Shown here: positions 1 to 5,903 of the stretch, in pieces
Position numbering within the stretch: position 1 is the first letter of the stretch
Layout of the letters: each line of letters begins with the position of its first letter
Source: JBHELQ01 sp046262995
GTDB taxonomy: Bacteria > Actinomycetota > Thermoleophilia > Solirubrobacterales > Thermoleophilaceae
Reading direction: 5' to 3'
Assembly: GCA_046262995.1 (NCBI GenBank)
Contig: JBHELQ010000032.1
Location: 1 to 14,987, forward strand
Length of the DNA: 14,987 nucleotides
The notes under the pieces: model-generated
Databases searched by the model: none
What the model saw: the letters and a program-made list of their open reading frames with translations, nothing else
What the model was told of the DNA's origin: nothing
Program-made: the position numbers and the translations under genes

Positions 1-1
1 G

Positions 2-601
2 GAGCTGCCGGGCCTGGAGCGGCTCGACGACGGCGTGGCGCTGACCTTCGACGACGGCCCCGACCCCGATGCGACCGGACCGGTGCTCGACGCGCTCGAC
101 GGGATCGGCGCCCACGCCACGTTCTTCGTGGTCGGAGAGCAGCTGACCCTCCATCACGAGCTGGGCGGCGAGCTCGTCCGGCGCGGCCATCGCGTCGGGC
201 TGCACTGCTTCCACCACGAGTCGATGGCGCGACTTGAAAGGGGGGAGACGCGCGACGACCTGCTGCGTGGGCTGGATGCGATCGAGGCCGCCACAGGCGA
301 GCGGCCGAGCCTCTTCCGCCCTCCCTACGGGCGGCTGGGCCGGGAGTCGTACGCCGCCGCCCAGGAGCTCGGGCTCCAGGTCGTCTACTGGTCGGCCTGG
401 GGGATGGACTGGGAGGCGCTGGCGGCGGAGAGGCTTGCCGAGCTTGTGCGCCGCGACCTGACCGGCGGCGCGATCGTCCTGCTGCACGACTCGCCGCGCT
501 ACGGGCATCGGCCGAACGCGCTCCCCACCGCGGAGGCGCTGCCCGCGATCGCCGAAGCGTGCGCCTCGCGCGGTCTTACGCTGACCGGTCTGCCCGGCTA
601 G
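2..601 (+). CDS. Polysaccharide deacetylase (NodB/CE4 domain), 5'-truncated by window edge
   Basis: The frame is open to the first bases of the window, so the true start lies upstream; the internal GTG at 35 falls just before the catalytic motif and is not a credible start. The visible 199 residues form an almost complete NodB homology domain: TFDDGPDP (catalytic Asp and metal Asp), a metal-binding His pair in GLHCFHHE, the RPPYG motif, a W-x-MDW segment and the closing LLHD motif. Such metal-dependent enzymes remove N- or O-acetyl groups from cell-wall or capsule polysaccharides and usually act outside the cell; any signal or membrane segment would be in the missing N-terminus. It converges on rlmN with only 6 bp between the stop codons, leaving no room for a separate terminator. 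The substrate (peptidoglycan, chitin-like or other) cannot be told from sequence. Confidence 0.9.
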   Translation, partial: ELPGLERLDDGVALTFDDGPDPDATGPVLDALDGIGAHATFFVVGEQLTLHHELGGELVRRGHRVGLHCFHHESMARLERGETRDDLLRGLDAIEAATGERPSLFRPPYGRLGRESYAAAQELGLQVVYWSAWGMDWEALAAERLAELVRRDLTGGAIVLLHDSPRYGHRPNALPTAEALPAIAEACASRGLTLTGLPG

Positions 602-607
602 GCGTGC

Positions 608-1591
608 TTAGGCCCGCGCGGCGAGCTGCCCGCAGGCCGCGTCGATGTCGCGACCGCGGGTGAGGCGCACGGTGGCACGTACGCCGCGCTCCTCGAGCGT
701 CGCGCCGAAGGCGGCGATCGCCTCCCGCGTCGAGCCGCGCAGGCCGGCGTCCGTCGGGTTGTAGGGGATCAGGTTGACCTTGAAGGCGCGCCTGGGCTGG
801 AGCACGTCCGCCAGCGCGACTGCCTGCTCGTAGCGGTCGTTGACGCCGCCGAGCATCAGGTACTCGACGAACACCTGACGCCTCCGCCGCTCGTGCCATA
901 GCCGGCACGCCTCCAGCACGTCGGCCAGCGGGTAGCGCTCGTTGACGGGCATCAGCTCGGAGCGAAGAGAGTCGTCGGCCGCGTGCACGGACAGCGCCAG
1001 CCGCAGGGGCGGTCCCTCGCCGGCCATGCGCTCGATGCCGGGGACCCAGCCGACGGTCGAGACCGCCGTGTGCGCGTGCGAGACGCCGAGGTCGGGCAGG
1101 CGCCTGGCGGCGCCGAAGACCGCGTCCAGGTTCATCAGCGGCTCGCCCATGCCCATGAACACGACATGGTTGACGGCTTCCTTGCGGCGGAAGTGAAGCG
1201 CCTGGTCGAGGATCTCGGACGCTGTCAGATTGCGCCCGAACGTCATCTGTCCCGTGGCGCAGAAGGTGCAGGTCAAGGGACAGCCGGACTGGCTCGAGAG
1301 GCAGAGCGAGCGCCGGCCGTCGCGGTAGCGCATCAGCACTGCCTCGACGGGCTTGCCATCGCCTGTCGAGAAGAGCGCCTTCTCCGTGCCGTCGCCGGCC
1401 AGGGCCTCGCTCTCCAGGGTGAGCGACGAGTACGGCACGTCTGTGCCGAGCGCCTCCCGCAGCGACGCGGGCAGGTTGGTCATCTCGGTGTAGGACGCGG
1501 CGCCGCGAGCCGTCCACTGCCAGATCTGGTCGGCGCGGAAGGAGGGCTCTCCGCGCTCCGCCAGTCGCTCGCGCAGGAGCTCGAGGTTCAT
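608..1591 (-). CDS. rlmN: Dual-specificity 23S rRNA/tRNA adenine-C2 methyltransferase RlmN
   Basis: Radical-SAM enzyme that methylates C2 of A2503 in 23S rRNA and of A37 in some tRNAs. Seen in the 327-residue product: the 4Fe-4S motif C-x3-C-x2-C (C104, C108, C111, in CPLTCTFCATG), the MGMGEPLMN motif that follows, and the C-terminal DAACGQL with the Cys (about C320) that resolves the protein-RNA adduct. The start chosen is ATG at 1591 because it forms an ATGA overlap with the stop of the upstream small gene and begins with the family-typical MNLELLRERL; a further 24 codons are open upstream but overlap that gene. Slightly short for the family but complete. Translation is probably coupled to the upstream zinc-ribbon gene. 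Confidence 0.96.
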   Translation of the reverse strand: MNLELLRERLAERGEPSFRADQIWQWTARGAASYTEMTNLPASLREALGTDVPYSSLTLESEALAGDGTEKALFSTGDGKPVEAVLMRYRDGRRSLCLSSQSGCPLTCTFCATGQMTFGRNLTASEILDQALHFRRKEAVNHVVFMGMGEPLMNLDAVFGAARRLPDLGVSHAHTAVSTVGWVPGIERMAGEGPPLRLALSVHAADDSLRSELMPVNERYPLADVLEACRLWHERRRRQVFVEYLMLGGVNDRYEQAVALADVLQPRRAFKVNLIPYNPTDAGLRGSTREAIAAFGATLEERGVRATVRLTRGRDIDAACGQLAARA

Positions 1592-1878
1592 CGAGACCAG
1601 TGTCGCAGCCGTCCGGCCAGCCGCCTCAGCGGGCCGGGCCGGCGCGGCTGCGTCGCCGCCCACTCGTCATGGGCGGGGAGGCGTCCCTCCCTGCGGGCTC
1701 TGAGCGCGCACCGCGTGTGGGCGTGTCGGCGACGGCTCGAGTCGCCCTCCGGCGCGATCAGCACGTGCTCGCTCAGCGCGGGCAGCAGCCGGCCGCAGAA
1801 GGGGCAGCGATAGGTGGCCGGCTTGCGGTTCTGCGCCCGCCGCACGCTCCACCAGCGCGCTCGCTCGACCTCGCTCAC
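1588..1878 (-). CDS. Small Cys/His zinc-ribbon-like protein, coupled to rlmN
   Basis: A 96-residue basic protein with no function I can name. Visible features: a CPFC knuckle (C25, C28), then H38 and an H-A-H-x2-C cluster (H52, H54, C57), a spacing that could hold one zinc ion; a Trp-rich N-terminus; and a basic tail rich in Arg and Pro after residue 78. The segment around LPALSEHVLIAPEGD resembles HNH- or recombination-type zinc proteins only superficially. Evidence that it is real: its TGA overlaps the rlmN ATG as ATGA, and the Cys/His pattern is ordered. The start is GTG at 1878; TTGACA lies at 1906-1901 on this strand and GATGCT six bases before the start, but these are too close together for a standard promoter. 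Coupling suggests an RNA- or ribosome-related role, which is inference. Confidence 0.7.
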   Translation of the reverse strand: MSEVERARWWSVRRAQNRKPATYRCPFCGRLLPALSEHVLIAPEGDSSRRRHAHTRCALRARREGRLPAHDEWAATQPRRPGPLRRLAGRLRHWSR

Positions 1879-1915
1879 CCGGCAAGCATCGCAAGCGCGG
1901 TGTCAAGCTCAGCGC

Positions 1916-2614
1916 ATGCGCCTGGGCAAGTTCCTTGCACACGCCGGAGTGGCGTCGCGGCGTGCCGCGGAGCGGCTCGTGGCCGAGGGCAGGGTCAGCG
2001 TCGGCGACGAGGTGGTGACCGATCCGGCGCGCGACGTGGACGAGCGGAGCGGCGTAGCGCTCGACGGCCGGCCGCTCGCCGAGGAGCCGCACGAGGTCTG
2101 GGTCCTGAACAAGCCGGTGGGGGTCGTCTCGACGGCGCGCGACACCCACGGGCGGCCGACGGTGGTCGAGCTCGTCGACTCCGAGCGGCGGCTGTACCCG
2201 GTCGGTCGGCTCGACGCCGATACCACCGGCCTGATCCTGCTGACCAACGACGGCGAGCTGGCGGAGCTCCTGACGCACCCACGCCACGAGGTCGAGAAGG
2301 TCTACCGCGCGCGCGTCGAGCCGCCCCGCGTGAGCGAGCGCTCGCTGCGCGCGCTGCGGGACGGCGTTGTGCTGGAAGACGGGGCAACCGCGCCGGCCAA
2401 GGTGCGCGTAGTGAGCCCCGGCCTACTTGAAATCGCGATCCACGAGGGCCGCAAGCGCCAGGTGCGCCGGATGTGCGAGGCCGTGGGCCACCGGGCGGTT
2501 GCCCTCGAGCGAATCGCGTTCGGAGCGCTTTGGCTTGATCTCGCGCCCGGGACGGCCCGACGGCTGCGTGCCTTGGAGGTCGAGCGTCTGCGCAAGGCGG
2601 CCGAAGGGTCGTGA
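1916..2614 (+). CDS. rluB: 23S rRNA pseudouridine synthase, RluB/RsuA family
   Basis: 232-residue pseudouridine synthase that isomerises specific uridines in rRNA (23S U2605-type for RluB; the exact target is inferred). Domains: an N-terminal S4 RNA-binding domain (about 1-48, starting MRLGKFLAHAGVASRR), the family motif LNKPVGVVST (64-73), the catalytic GRLDADTTGLILLTNDG with Asp at about 100, and the C-terminal IHEGRKRQVRRM. The start is ATG at 1916, where the S4 domain begins; 34 further in-frame codons upstream overlap the opposite-strand gene and lack similarity. No Shine-Dalgarno sequence is evident, so initiation may be leaderless or nearly so. In many Actinobacteria rluB follows scpA-scpB; here it instead faces the rlmN unit across 37 bp. 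It overlaps the next gene by 4 nt (GTGA). Confidence 0.93.
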   Translation: MRLGKFLAHAGVASRRAAERLVAEGRVSVGDEVVTDPARDVDERSGVALDGRPLAEEPHEVWVLNKPVGVVSTARDTHGRPTVVELVDSERRLYPVGRLDADTTGLILLTNDGELAELLTHPRHEVEKVYRARVEPPRVSERSLRALRDGVVLEDGATAPAKVRVVSPGLLEIAIHEGRKRQVRRMCEAVGHRAVALERIAFGALWLDLAPGTARRLRALEVERLRKAAEGS

Positions 2615-3009
2615 GACTCGAGCGGGCCATTCCCTGGATCGTCGGCGCCCTGACCTTTCTGCTGGTGGCCGGTATCGCCGCACTTCTCTTTGCTCCCGCC
2701 GTGGGTGATGTCTCCGGCAGGGCCCTCAATCAATCCGTCTCTCACAAGCTCGACAGCACCCCGGCGCTGACCGAGGAGAGCTGCCGGCGGACCGGGCCAC
2801 GGCATTTCGGGTGCTTTGTCTTCGACCGTGGGGCCTCGAACGGGGTGGTCTACCGAGTGGAGTTGACGGGGAAGCGCTGCTGGAGCGCGCGGAAGGTTTC
2901 GCCGTCCAAGTACGAGGAGGGCCAGCCGCTGCGCCGTCGCGCGAAGGGCTGCGTGAGCCTGCGCGACCAGGTGCGCCCGGTTGACCGCATTCTCGAGGGC
3001 CTGGACTAG
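2611..3009 (+). CDS. Small membrane-anchored protein with four cysteines, unknown function
   Basis: 132 residues, not recognised. The N-terminus (MRLERA) is basic and followed by a hydrophobic segment at about residues 7-29, a signal anchor or uncleaved signal peptide, so the remaining ~100 residues should lie outside the membrane. That part holds four cysteines (C58, C68, C90, C114), compatible with two disulfides, and a short beta-rich core (VVYRVELTGKRCW) before a basic stretch. The GTG start overlaps the rluB stop as GTGA, supporting co-translation with rluB. Local sequence is slightly less GC-rich than its neighbours. It loosely resembles small actinobacterial exported proteins with C-V-x-W cores, but I cannot assign a family. 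Confidence 0.75.
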   Translation: MRLERAIPWIVGALTFLLVAGIAALLFAPAVGDVSGRALNQSVSHKLDSTPALTEESCRRTGPRHFGCFVFDRGASNGVVYRVELTGKRCWSARKVSPSKYEEGQPLRRRAKGCVSLRDQVRPVDRILEGLD

Positions 3010-3031
3010 TAGGGCGGCGAGCGGGCCCTGA

Positions 3032-3037
3032 CACAAT
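3032..3037 (+). promoter_or_regulatory. Possible -10 box for aroH (chorismate mutase)
   Basis: CACAAT lies 8 bases before the GTG start in the 36-base gap after the four-cysteine protein gene. It fits a -10 element placing the transcript start at or next to the start codon (leaderless). No convincing -35 is visible, so this is weak. Confidence 0.3.
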
Positions 3038-3045
3038 CACCGGCC

Positions 3046-3411
3046 GTGCAGCTGCGAGCGCTCCGGGGCGCCATCACGGTTGATCAGAACGAGCCCGACG
3101 CCATCCTCGACGCCACCGAGGAGCTCGTGCGGGAGCTGATGCAGCGCAACGGCCTGGAGGCCGGCCAGCTCGTCAGCTGCATCTTCACCTGCACCGACGA
3201 CCTGGACGCGGCCTTCCCCGCCGAGGCGGCCCGGCGGCTCGGGCTGTCGGAGGTGCCCCTCCTGTGCGCTCGTGAGATCGCGGTGCCGGGCTCGCTTCCC
3301 CGGGTGATCCGCCTGCTCGTGCACTGCCACGCGGAGCCGGGCAGCCAGGCGAGGCACGTGTACCTGCGCGAGGCGGTCGCGCTGAGGCGCGACCTGGAGG
3401 GCGCGCAGTGA
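3046..3411 (+). CDS. aroH: Chorismate mutase, monofunctional AroH class
   Basis: Converts chorismate to prephenate, the branch point to phenylalanine and tyrosine. The 121-residue length and motifs match the trimeric Bacillus AroH fold rather than the helical AroQ type: RALRGAIT at the N-terminus (R7), FPAEAARRLGL (R63), a Cys-x2-Glu (C74, E77) in PLLCAREI, Arg residues in RVIRLLVH, and HVYLREAVALRRDL with the active-site Tyr (Y106). The GTG start at 3046 gives the family-typical N-terminus. Its TGA overlaps the start of the next gene (GTGA), so it is coupled to the HisC-like aminotransferase. It has no regulatory domain of its own; flux control presumably rests on DAHP synthase and TyrA. Confidence 0.95.
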   Translation: MQLRALRGAITVDQNEPDAILDATEELVRELMQRNGLEAGQLVSCIFTCTDDLDAAFPAEAARRLGLSEVPLLCAREIAVPGSLPRVIRLLVHCHAEPGSQARHVYLREAVALRRDLEGAQ

Positions 3412-4484
3412 GCCCGATCGAGTTCAACCGCCGGATCGAGGCGATCCCCGTGTACCCGGCCGCCGACACCTACGAATACGGCGGCGAGCTCGTGAAGCTG
3501 GCCTCGAACGAGACGCCCTGGGGCCCGCCGCAGGCGGTCACGGACGCCATCAAGTCCCAGCTCGCAGGCCTCAACCGCTATCCAGACCCGGAGAAGTCGC
3601 TGCTGCGGCGGCGGATCGCGGAGCGCTGCGACGTCTCACCGGCGAAGGTCGCCGTAGGCAACGGGTCCTGCGAGATCCTGCTGGCGGCCGCCGAGGCGAT
3701 GCTCGAGCCCGGCGCCGAGCTGATCTACGCCTGGCCCTCGTTCTCGATGTACCCGCACCTGGCCGCGATGAGCGGGGCCAGCGCGATCACGGTGCCGGTC
3801 GACTCCGAGGGCCGCCACGACCTGGAGGCGATGGCGCGCGAGGTGACCCACGCGACCCGCCTGGTCCTTGTCTGCAACCCGAACAACCCAACCGCGACTG
3901 CTCTGCCGGTGGCCGAGATCGATGCGTTCATGGCGGAGCTTCCGAGGCACGTGGCCGTGCTCGTGGACGAGGCATACGTCGAGTTCTCGACGCTCCAGGA
4001 CCCGGACGAGTCGCTGGACCTGGTTCGCCGCCACCCGAACGCGGTGCTGCTGCGGACGTTCTCGAAGGTCTACGGCCTGTGCGGACTACGGGCGGGGTAC
4101 GCGATCGGGTCCGAGGAGTTCCGGCTGGCCGTCGACCGGGTGCGCCAGCCCTTCTCCGTCAATGCGCTGGCGCAGGCTGCCGCGGCCGAGGCGCTGTTGC
4201 ACCAGGACGAGGTGGAGAGGCGGGTCGAGCGCACCGCCATCGAGCGCCTGCACGTGGAGTCGGCGCTCGAGGAGCGCGGTCTCGAGAGCACGGACAGCCA
4301 GGCGAACTTCTCCTGGCTCTCGCTGGGGGAGCGCGAGGAGGCGGACGTCGTGCGCGGGCTGGCCGAGCGCGGGGTGATTGTCAGGGCGGGGGAGGCTCTG
4401 GGCGAGGAGGGGCGGTTGCGGATCACCTACGGCACCCGCGAGCAGAACGATCGCCTGCTCACCGCGCTCGACGAGGTGCTGTAG
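3408..4484 (+). CDS. HisC-like aminotransferase, probably aromatic (Phe/Tyr) aminotransferase
   Basis: 358-residue class I/II PLP aminotransferase of the histidinol-phosphate type. Seen: LASNETPWGPP (33-41), GNGSCEILL (84-92), CNPNNPT (156-162), DEAYVEF (187-193), the TFSKVYGLCGLRAGY block with the PLP lysine at about K220, and LRITYGTREQND near the end. By family it would be called HisC, but its only neighbours are aromatic-pathway genes: it overlaps chorismate mutase by 4 nt and DAHP synthase follows. In Actinobacteria HisC-like enzymes of this kind (Pat) transaminate phenylpyruvate and 4-hydroxyphenylpyruvate, so the last step of Phe/Tyr synthesis is my preferred role; true HisC or dual function remains possible. 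A strong terminator follows. Confidence 0.88.
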   Translation: MSPIEFNRRIEAIPVYPAADTYEYGGELVKLASNETPWGPPQAVTDAIKSQLAGLNRYPDPEKSLLRRRIAERCDVSPAKVAVGNGSCEILLAAAEAMLEPGAELIYAWPSFSMYPHLAAMSGASAITVPVDSEGRHDLEAMAREVTHATRLVLVCNPNNPTATALPVAEIDAFMAELPRHVAVLVDEAYVEFSTLQDPDESLDLVRRHPNAVLLRTFSKVYGLCGLRAGYAIGSEEFRLAVDRVRQPFSVNALAQAAAAEALLHQDEVERRVERTAIERLHVESALEERGLESTDSQANFSWLSLGEREEADVVRGLAERGVIVRAGEALGEEGRLRITYGTREQNDRLLTALDEVL

Positions 4485-4540
4485 GGCTCAAGTCGAGCGG
4501 GCGACGCGCCGATGCACGTCGCAGGGTACCTCCCCTCCCC

Positions 4541-4579
4541 GCGGCGGCGGCCGGTAAGGGCCGCCGCCGCACTTTTTTC
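4541..4579 (+). terminator. Intrinsic terminator of the aroH-aminotransferase operon
   Basis: A perfect 12-bp GC stem (4541-4552 GCGGCGGCGGCC with 4559-4570) closes on a 6-base loop (GGTAAG) and is followed by ACTTTTTTC. This is a canonical Rho-independent terminator 57 bases after the aminotransferase stop, and it separates that operon from the aroF unit, which therefore needs its own promoter. Confidence 0.95.
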
Positions 4580-4584
4580 ATCCC

Positions 4585-4614
4585 TTGCCGCCCGCCGGCC
4601 CGCCGTGCTACAAG
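4585..4614 (+). promoter_or_regulatory. Predicted promoter of the aroF leader and operon
   Basis: TTGCCG (4585-4590) and TACAAG (4609-4614) are separated by 18 bases, each matching the vegetative consensus at 4 of 6 positions, directly after the upstream terminator. The predicted transcript start, about 4620-4623, falls at the first codons of the leader peptide, so the leader would be translated from a leaderless or nearly leaderless message. Placement is inference from spacing. Confidence 0.55.
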
Positions 4615-4622
4615 TCATGGCG

Positions 4623-4709
4623 ATGACCAGCCGCGCACGCACGGCCGCTTGCCGCGACGCCCGTCCGGGCGCGCGCCGGCGCGCGTACTGGTATTGGCGA
4701 TTTAGCTAG
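4623..4709 (+). CDS. Aromatic amino acid leader peptide (ends Y-W-Y-W-R-F-S) upstream of DAHP synthase
   Basis: A 28-codon open frame (ATG 4623, TAG 4707-4709; ATG 4617 is an in-frame alternative giving 30 codons). The body is Arg/Ala-rich and the end reads Tyr-Trp-Tyr-Trp-Arg-Phe-Ser: TAC 4686, TGG 4689, TAT 4692, TGG 4695, CGA 4698, TTT 4701, AGC 4704. Two Trp, two Tyr and one Phe in six codons is far outside the composition of this GC-rich genome, and TAT, TTT and CGA are codons its genes avoid. Its position, between an operon-ending terminator and DAHP synthase and abutting a 9-bp inverted repeat that starts in its stop codon, fits an attenuation control peptide. Stalling for lack of any aromatic amino acid would be sensed. 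ATG 4623 is preferred because it sits 8 bases after the -10. It encodes no domain and probably has no function as a protein. Confidence 0.8.
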   Translation: MTSRARTAACRDARPGARRRAYWYWRFS

Positions 4710-4785
4710 GCGTCCGGCTCCGCGGCCCATCGGCCGCACCCGCGCACCGAGTTGCCCGGACGCCCGCAACTACCCTCATGTGCGC
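4656..4785 (+). promoter_or_regulatory. Candidate attenuator: mutually exclusive RNA stems after the leader peptide
   Basis: Several perfect complementarities compete. Segment 1 (4656-4670) can self-pair (4658-4662 with 4667-4671), pair by GACGCC 4656-4661 with segment 2 (4709-4714), or by GTCCGGGC 4663-4670 with segment 3 (4754-4761). Segment 2, GGCGTCCGG 4709-4717, pairs over 9 bp with CCGGACGCC 4756-4764, enclosing a 6-bp hairpin 4722-4727/4732-4737. A fourth option pairs AGTTGC 4750-4755 with GCAACT 4766-4771, with flanking GCGCAC 4742-4747 and GTGCGC 4780-4785; it puts segment 3 in a 10-base loop and so excludes the 2:3 stem. A ribosome at the Tyr/Trp codons or at the stop codon would cover different segments. 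No U-run follows any stem, so the output could be U-less termination, Rho, or translation of aroF. The rest of the 4485-4823 gap (4786-4823) holds only a weak CTCGT/ACGAG hairpin and the aroF ribosome site. Confidence 0.6.
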
Positions 4786-4809
4786 CTCGTCGGCAACGAA
4801 ACGAGCTTC

Positions 4810-4814
4810 GAAGG
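4810..4814 (+). promoter_or_regulatory. Ribosome binding site deciding the aroF start
   Basis: GAAGG lies 9 bases before GTG 4824 and favours that start over the in-frame TTG at 4752, which falls inside the leader stems. GCCTCG at 4784-4789 can pair with most of 4809-4815 across one bulge, a possible means of hiding this site; that pairing is weak evidence. Confidence 0.6.
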
Positions 4815-4823
4815 CAGTCTGAA

Positions 4824-5903
4824 GTGGCAACAGGCAGCTCAAAGCATCTCCAGCACGTCCGTGACCAGCGCATCGAGCAGGTGGTGCCGCTGGTCGCCCC
4901 CGCGGCCATCCTCGAGGAGTTGCCCCTGGGCGAGGAGGAGACCGAAGTGGTGCTGCGCGGGCGCTCGGACGTGCACGCCATCCTCGAGCGGACGGACGAC
5001 CGGCTGCTCGTGGTGGTCGGCCCGTGCAGCGTGCACGACGTCGACGCCGCCCTCGAGTACGCGGAGCGCCTGAGCGCGAAGGCAAACGAGCTGCGCGAGG
5101 ACCTCTGCGTGGCGATGCGCGTCTACTTCGAGAAGCCGCGCACCACGACGGGATGGAAGGGCATGATCAACGACCCGCACCTGGACGGGTCCGGAGACGT
5201 GAACGCCGGCCTGCGGATCGCGCGCAAGCTCCTGCTCCAGGTGCACGGCCTGGGCCTGCCGGTGGGCTGCGAGTTCCTCGATCCGATCACGCCGCAGTAC
5301 ATCTCCGACGCGGTGGCGTGGGGCGCGATCGGCGCGCGCACCACGGAGAGTCAGATCCATCGCCAGCTCGGATCCGGCCTGTCAATGCCCGTGGGCTTCA
5401 AGAACCGCACCGACGGCAACCTCCAGGTCGCCGTAGACGCCGTCCGCGCGGCGGCGGCCCCGCACGCGTTCGCGGGCATCGCCGAGAGCGGCACCCCGGC
5501 GATCCTGCACACGCGCGGCAACCCGGACTGCCACATCATCCTGCGCGGCGGGAGCGACGCGCCGAACTACGGCTCTGCGGGCGTCGAGAGCGCGCTCGAG
5601 AAGCTCCGCCACGCGGGGCTGCCCGAGCGCCTGATCGTCGACGTCTCTCACGACAACAGCGGCAAGGACGCCGACCGCCAGCCGCTCGCCGCCGCCGACG
5701 TGGCCGAGCAGGTCGCCGGCGGCAACGGGGCGATCGTGGGAATGATGCTCGAGTCCTTCCTCGTCGCGGGCCGGCAGGACCTGGACTCGGGCCCGCTCAC
5801 CTACGGCCAGTCGATCACGGACGCCTGCATGGACTGGGACTCGACCGTCCTGGTGCTCGATCGGCTCGCCGGCGCGGTCAGGTCGCGGCGCGAAGCCGGA
5901 TGA
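4824..5903 (+). CDS. aroF: 3-deoxy-7-phosphoheptulonate (DAHP) synthase, class I AroF/G/H type
   Basis: Condenses phosphoenolpyruvate and erythrose 4-phosphate to DAHP, the committing step of the shikimate pathway, in the cytosol. The 359-residue product is co-linear with E. coli AroG/F/H: LLVVVGPCSVHD (metal ligand C68), MRVYFEKPRTTTGWKGMINDPHLD (99-121), EFLDPITPQYI, WGAIGARTTESQIHRQL, GFKNRTDG, CHIILRGG, VDVSHDNSGK (metal ligand H276), MMLESFLVAGRQ (E310) and SITDAC (D333). The GTG start at 4824 has a Shine-Dalgarno site and yields the family length. It is first in the operon after the leader, overlapping tyrA as ATGA. Which of the three E. coli-like feedback specificities it has cannot be read from sequence; the leader predicts response to all three amino acids. 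Confidence 0.97.
   Translation: MATGSSKHLQHVRDQRIEQVVPLVAPAAILEELPLGEEETEVVLRGRSDVHAILERTDDRLLVVVGPCSVHDVDAALEYAERLSAKANELREDLCVAMRVYFEKPRTTTGWKGMINDPHLDGSGDVNAGLRIARKLLLQVHGLGLPVGCEFLDPITPQYISDAVAWGAIGARTTESQIHRQLGSGLSMPVGFKNRTDGNLQVAVDAVRAAAAPHAFAGIAESGTPAILHTRGNPDCHIILRGGSDAPNYGSAGVESALEKLRHAGLPERLIVDVSHDNSGKDADRQPLAAADVAEQVAGGNGAIVGMMLESFLVAGRQDLDSGPLTYGQSITDACMDWDSTVLVLDRLAGAVRSRREAG

Noticed and set aside
3011..3029. Small inverted repeat AGGGC/GCCCT before aroH as a terminator
   Set aside because: Only 5 bp with a 9-base loop and no T-run; too weak.
4512..4616. Upstream ATG (4512) that would extend the leader peptide to 65 residues
   Set aside because: The extension runs straight through the 12-bp intrinsic terminator and lies upstream of the predicted promoter, so it is unlikely to be transcribed with aroF.
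4709..4764. Calling the 9-bp stem after the leader an intrinsic terminator
   Set aside because: No U-run follows (the next bases are CGCAACTACC), so it is reported as a candidate attenuator with open mechanism.
5024..5899. In-frame upstream extension of tyrA through aroF
   Set aside because: Composition is Arg/Pro-rich shadow of aroF; the ATGA overlap and the Rossmann motif at the N-terminus fix the start at 5900.
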